Assembly (NCBI GenBank): GCA_026986005.1
Contig: JALSPK010000202.1
Coordinates: forward strand, 1-64,000
Reading direction: 5' to 3'
Source: Saprospiraceae bacterium
GTDB lineage: Bacteria; Bacteroidota; Bacteroidia; Chitinophagales; Saprospiraceae
Length of the DNA stretch: 64,000 nt
The notes beneath the pieces are model-generated. The model searched no databases. It saw only the letters and a program-made list of their open reading frames with translations, and was not told the DNA's origin. Shown here piece after piece: positions 62,902 through 64,000 of this stretch. Position 1 is the first letter of the stretch. Each line of letters starts with the position of its first letter. The translations under genes were made by a program, and so were the position numbers.

Positions 62902-63425
62902 TAATTTAATTTCATAATTAGCATTCTTAATCTTTTTTTAGCTTTTGCCAATTGAGATCTTGATGTACTTTCATTTATTTTCAATAACGTGCCAATTTCT
63001 TTATGGCTATATCCTTCAATAGCATACATGTTGAATACAAGCCTATATCCTTCAGGTAGCTGGAATATAGTTTCCATCAAATCATTGTTAGACAACTTTG
63101 CGTAAATGTCTTGTTCTTTATCGTATAATGTATGTGCTTTATCTATATCCTCTATATATATATTCTTCTTTGACCTTAAAAATCTCAATGATACATTTAT
63201 CATAATTTTTCGCAGCCAGCCTTCAAAACTTCCATCAAATTTGTAATCTTTAAGTTTAGTAAATGCCAAAATAAATCCCTCTTGTAATACATCTTCTGCA
63301 TCTTGTTCATTTACGACATATCTCATGCAAAGCGATTTCATTTTATTTGAGTAATTATCAAACAATGCTTTTTGACTTTTTATGTCATTATTTAAACATC
63401 CAAGAATAATTTCTTTTTCTGACAA
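62901..63425 (-). CDS. ECF-type RNA polymerase sigma factor
   Basis: The 174-residue sigma factor has region 2 (about 22-90, LFDNYSNKMKSLCMRYVVNEQDAEDVLQEGFILAF) and region 4 (about 112-168, LPEGYRLVFNMYAIEGYSHKEIGTLLKINESTSRSQLAKAKKRLRM). It is only distantly like the FecI-type factor at 33476 and belongs to the other large Bacteroidota ECF group. The start is TTG at 63425. It is coupled by TAATG to the membrane/barrel gene, which is its probable regulator or effector. Confidence 0.92.
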   Translation of the reverse strand: MSEKEIILGCLNNDIKSQKALFDNYSNKMKSLCMRYVVNEQDAEDVLQEGFILAFTKLKDYKFDGSFEGWLRKIMINVSLRFLRSKKNIYIEDIDKAHTLYDKEQDIYAKLSNNDLMETIFQLPEGYRLVFNMYAIEGYSHKEIGTLLKINESTSRSQLAKAKKRLRMLIMKLN

Positions 63426-63510
63426 AACTTAAATTTAGTATCAATCACCTCGCTACATATGTATAGATATCATTTTTATCAAATACGTTGCCTGATGATA
63501 TGAAATATTT

Positions 63511-64000
63511 TTATATTTTTTTTGATTTTGTATTATCTTCAATTATTTTTGCATCATCAATTAGAGGATTGCCATCATTATCATTATCTACAAAACCATC
63601 AATATCAATACTTTCTTTTTTGTTTATCGATTTGTTATCTAAAATTCGTGGTTCGGATTTATCAGAATAGTCACCTGAAGCAAATTTGTCTGCTTTGTCA
63701 AAAAAATCATCTTTCAACTCAGTATCTTTAATCTCAAAAGACGTATCTGCAAATTCCGAATCACTTTTTTCTTCTTTACTCGCTAATTCTTCTGATTTTT
63801 TAATCGTTTCATCCAATTTTTTACTAAGATTTTTAGTGGTATCACTTGCTTTTTCTATAATAGTTTTGCCTCCGGTAAAAATAATTTCACCAATATCTTC
63901 GGAAGTTTCTTTGAACTTTTCTGCAACGGCCTTACCGGGGCCATCAATAAGTTCTTTTGATTTCTCAATGAAATTTTCTCCTGTATCCAAAATCTTATCA
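63511..64000 (-). CDS. Helical YtxH-like protein, 5' end outside window
   Basis: The frame is open to the right edge (codons D-K-I precede TTG 63990), so the true start lies outside. The visible residues are amphipathic helices rich in K, E, D and S (DTGENFIEKSKELIDGPGKAVAEKFKETS), then a long acidic tail ending in a DNDNDGNPLIDDAKIIEDN segment. No membrane helix is seen in this part. It resembles YtxH- or late-embryogenesis-like stress proteins, but the family is not certain. Confidence 0.6.
   Translation of the reverse strand, partial: DKILDTGENFIEKSKELIDGPGKAVAEKFKETSEDIGEIIFTGGKTIIEKASDTTKNLSKKLDETIKKSEELASKEEKSDSEFADTSFEIKDTELKDDFFDKADKFASGDYSDKSEPRILDNKSINKKESIDIDGFVDNDNDGNPLIDDAKIIEDNTKSKKI

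Noticed and set aside
1-64000. CRISPR arrays, insertion sequences, prophage or defence islands
   Set aside because: No regularly spaced repeats, transposase, integrase, phage structural or restriction genes were seen, and composition is fairly even across the window.

Overview
The window is a piece of a low-GC Bacteroidota chromosome. The evidence is several proteins with type IX secretion (T9SS) sorting tails, a PorP/SprF protein, SprB repeats, a Porin_10-type porin, an ECF sigma/FecR pair with a DUF4974 tail, and promoters that fit the Bacteroidota pattern TTG-N(18-21)-TAnnTTTG. Start codons are often TTG or GTG, and strong Shine-Dalgarno sites are rare. The lineage below phylum is not certain; the T9SS cargo and the 481-residue family of unknown function suggest a Saprospirales- or Chitinophagales-like organism. 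I saw no phage, insertion sequence, CRISPR array or restriction cluster.

Layout. 1-9.1 kb: fmt (cut at the left edge), a small membrane protein, gdhA, a PorP/SprF protein, a DUF58 protein, trxA, metG and a small T9SS cargo protein. 9.4-16.1 kb: a gluzincin/beta-propeller outer-membrane protein, an HU protein, a 31-residue ribosomal protein missing from routine ORF calls, an RNase E/G gene with a structured leader, and a glycosyltransferase. 16.2-23.9 kb: a methyltransferase and a 1349-residue multidomain adhesin with SprB repeats, divergent from a propeller-SprB-OmpA protein and a beta-barrel gene. 23.9-27.3 kb: rluD-like, murF and an arginase-fold pseudoenzyme. 27.8-33.3 kb: an OmpA/TSP3 porin, a second propeller protein with a lost protease site, and tRNA-Pro(GGG). 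33.4-38.7 kb: ECF sigma, FecR, a porin and a double-ATPase ABC protein. 38.7-48.9 kb (mostly minus strand): nucleoside phosphorylase, lipoproteins, a LuxE-like acyltransferase, a NadR-like kinase, PAP2, DUF2853, prohibitin, mgsA, a coiled-coil/small membrane pair, YihY, a thioesterase and an arginine deiminase. 49-60.4 kb: ppx, plsC, mutS, a dockerin/cohesin-like T9SS protein, an unknown helical protein, recG and a beta-carbonic anhydrase. 60.5-64 kb: a lipoprotein, an ECF sigma factor overlapping an inner-membrane/beta-barrel fusion, and a helical protein cut by the right edge.

How the genes work together. Most of the window is housekeeping: translation initiation and charging (fmt, metG), wall synthesis (murF), mismatch repair and recombination (mutS, recG), and redox and CO2 metabolism. 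Mixed into it is a cell-surface programme of T9SS cargo, OmpA-type anchors, porins and two extracytoplasmic-function sigma loci that probably control envelope genes. The parts most worth following are the divergent SprB adhesin/OmpA-propeller pair, the sigma factor overlapping a protein that may span both membranes, a short dispersed intergenic repeat, and two structured untranslated regions (near 5.23-5.32 kb and upstream of rng).
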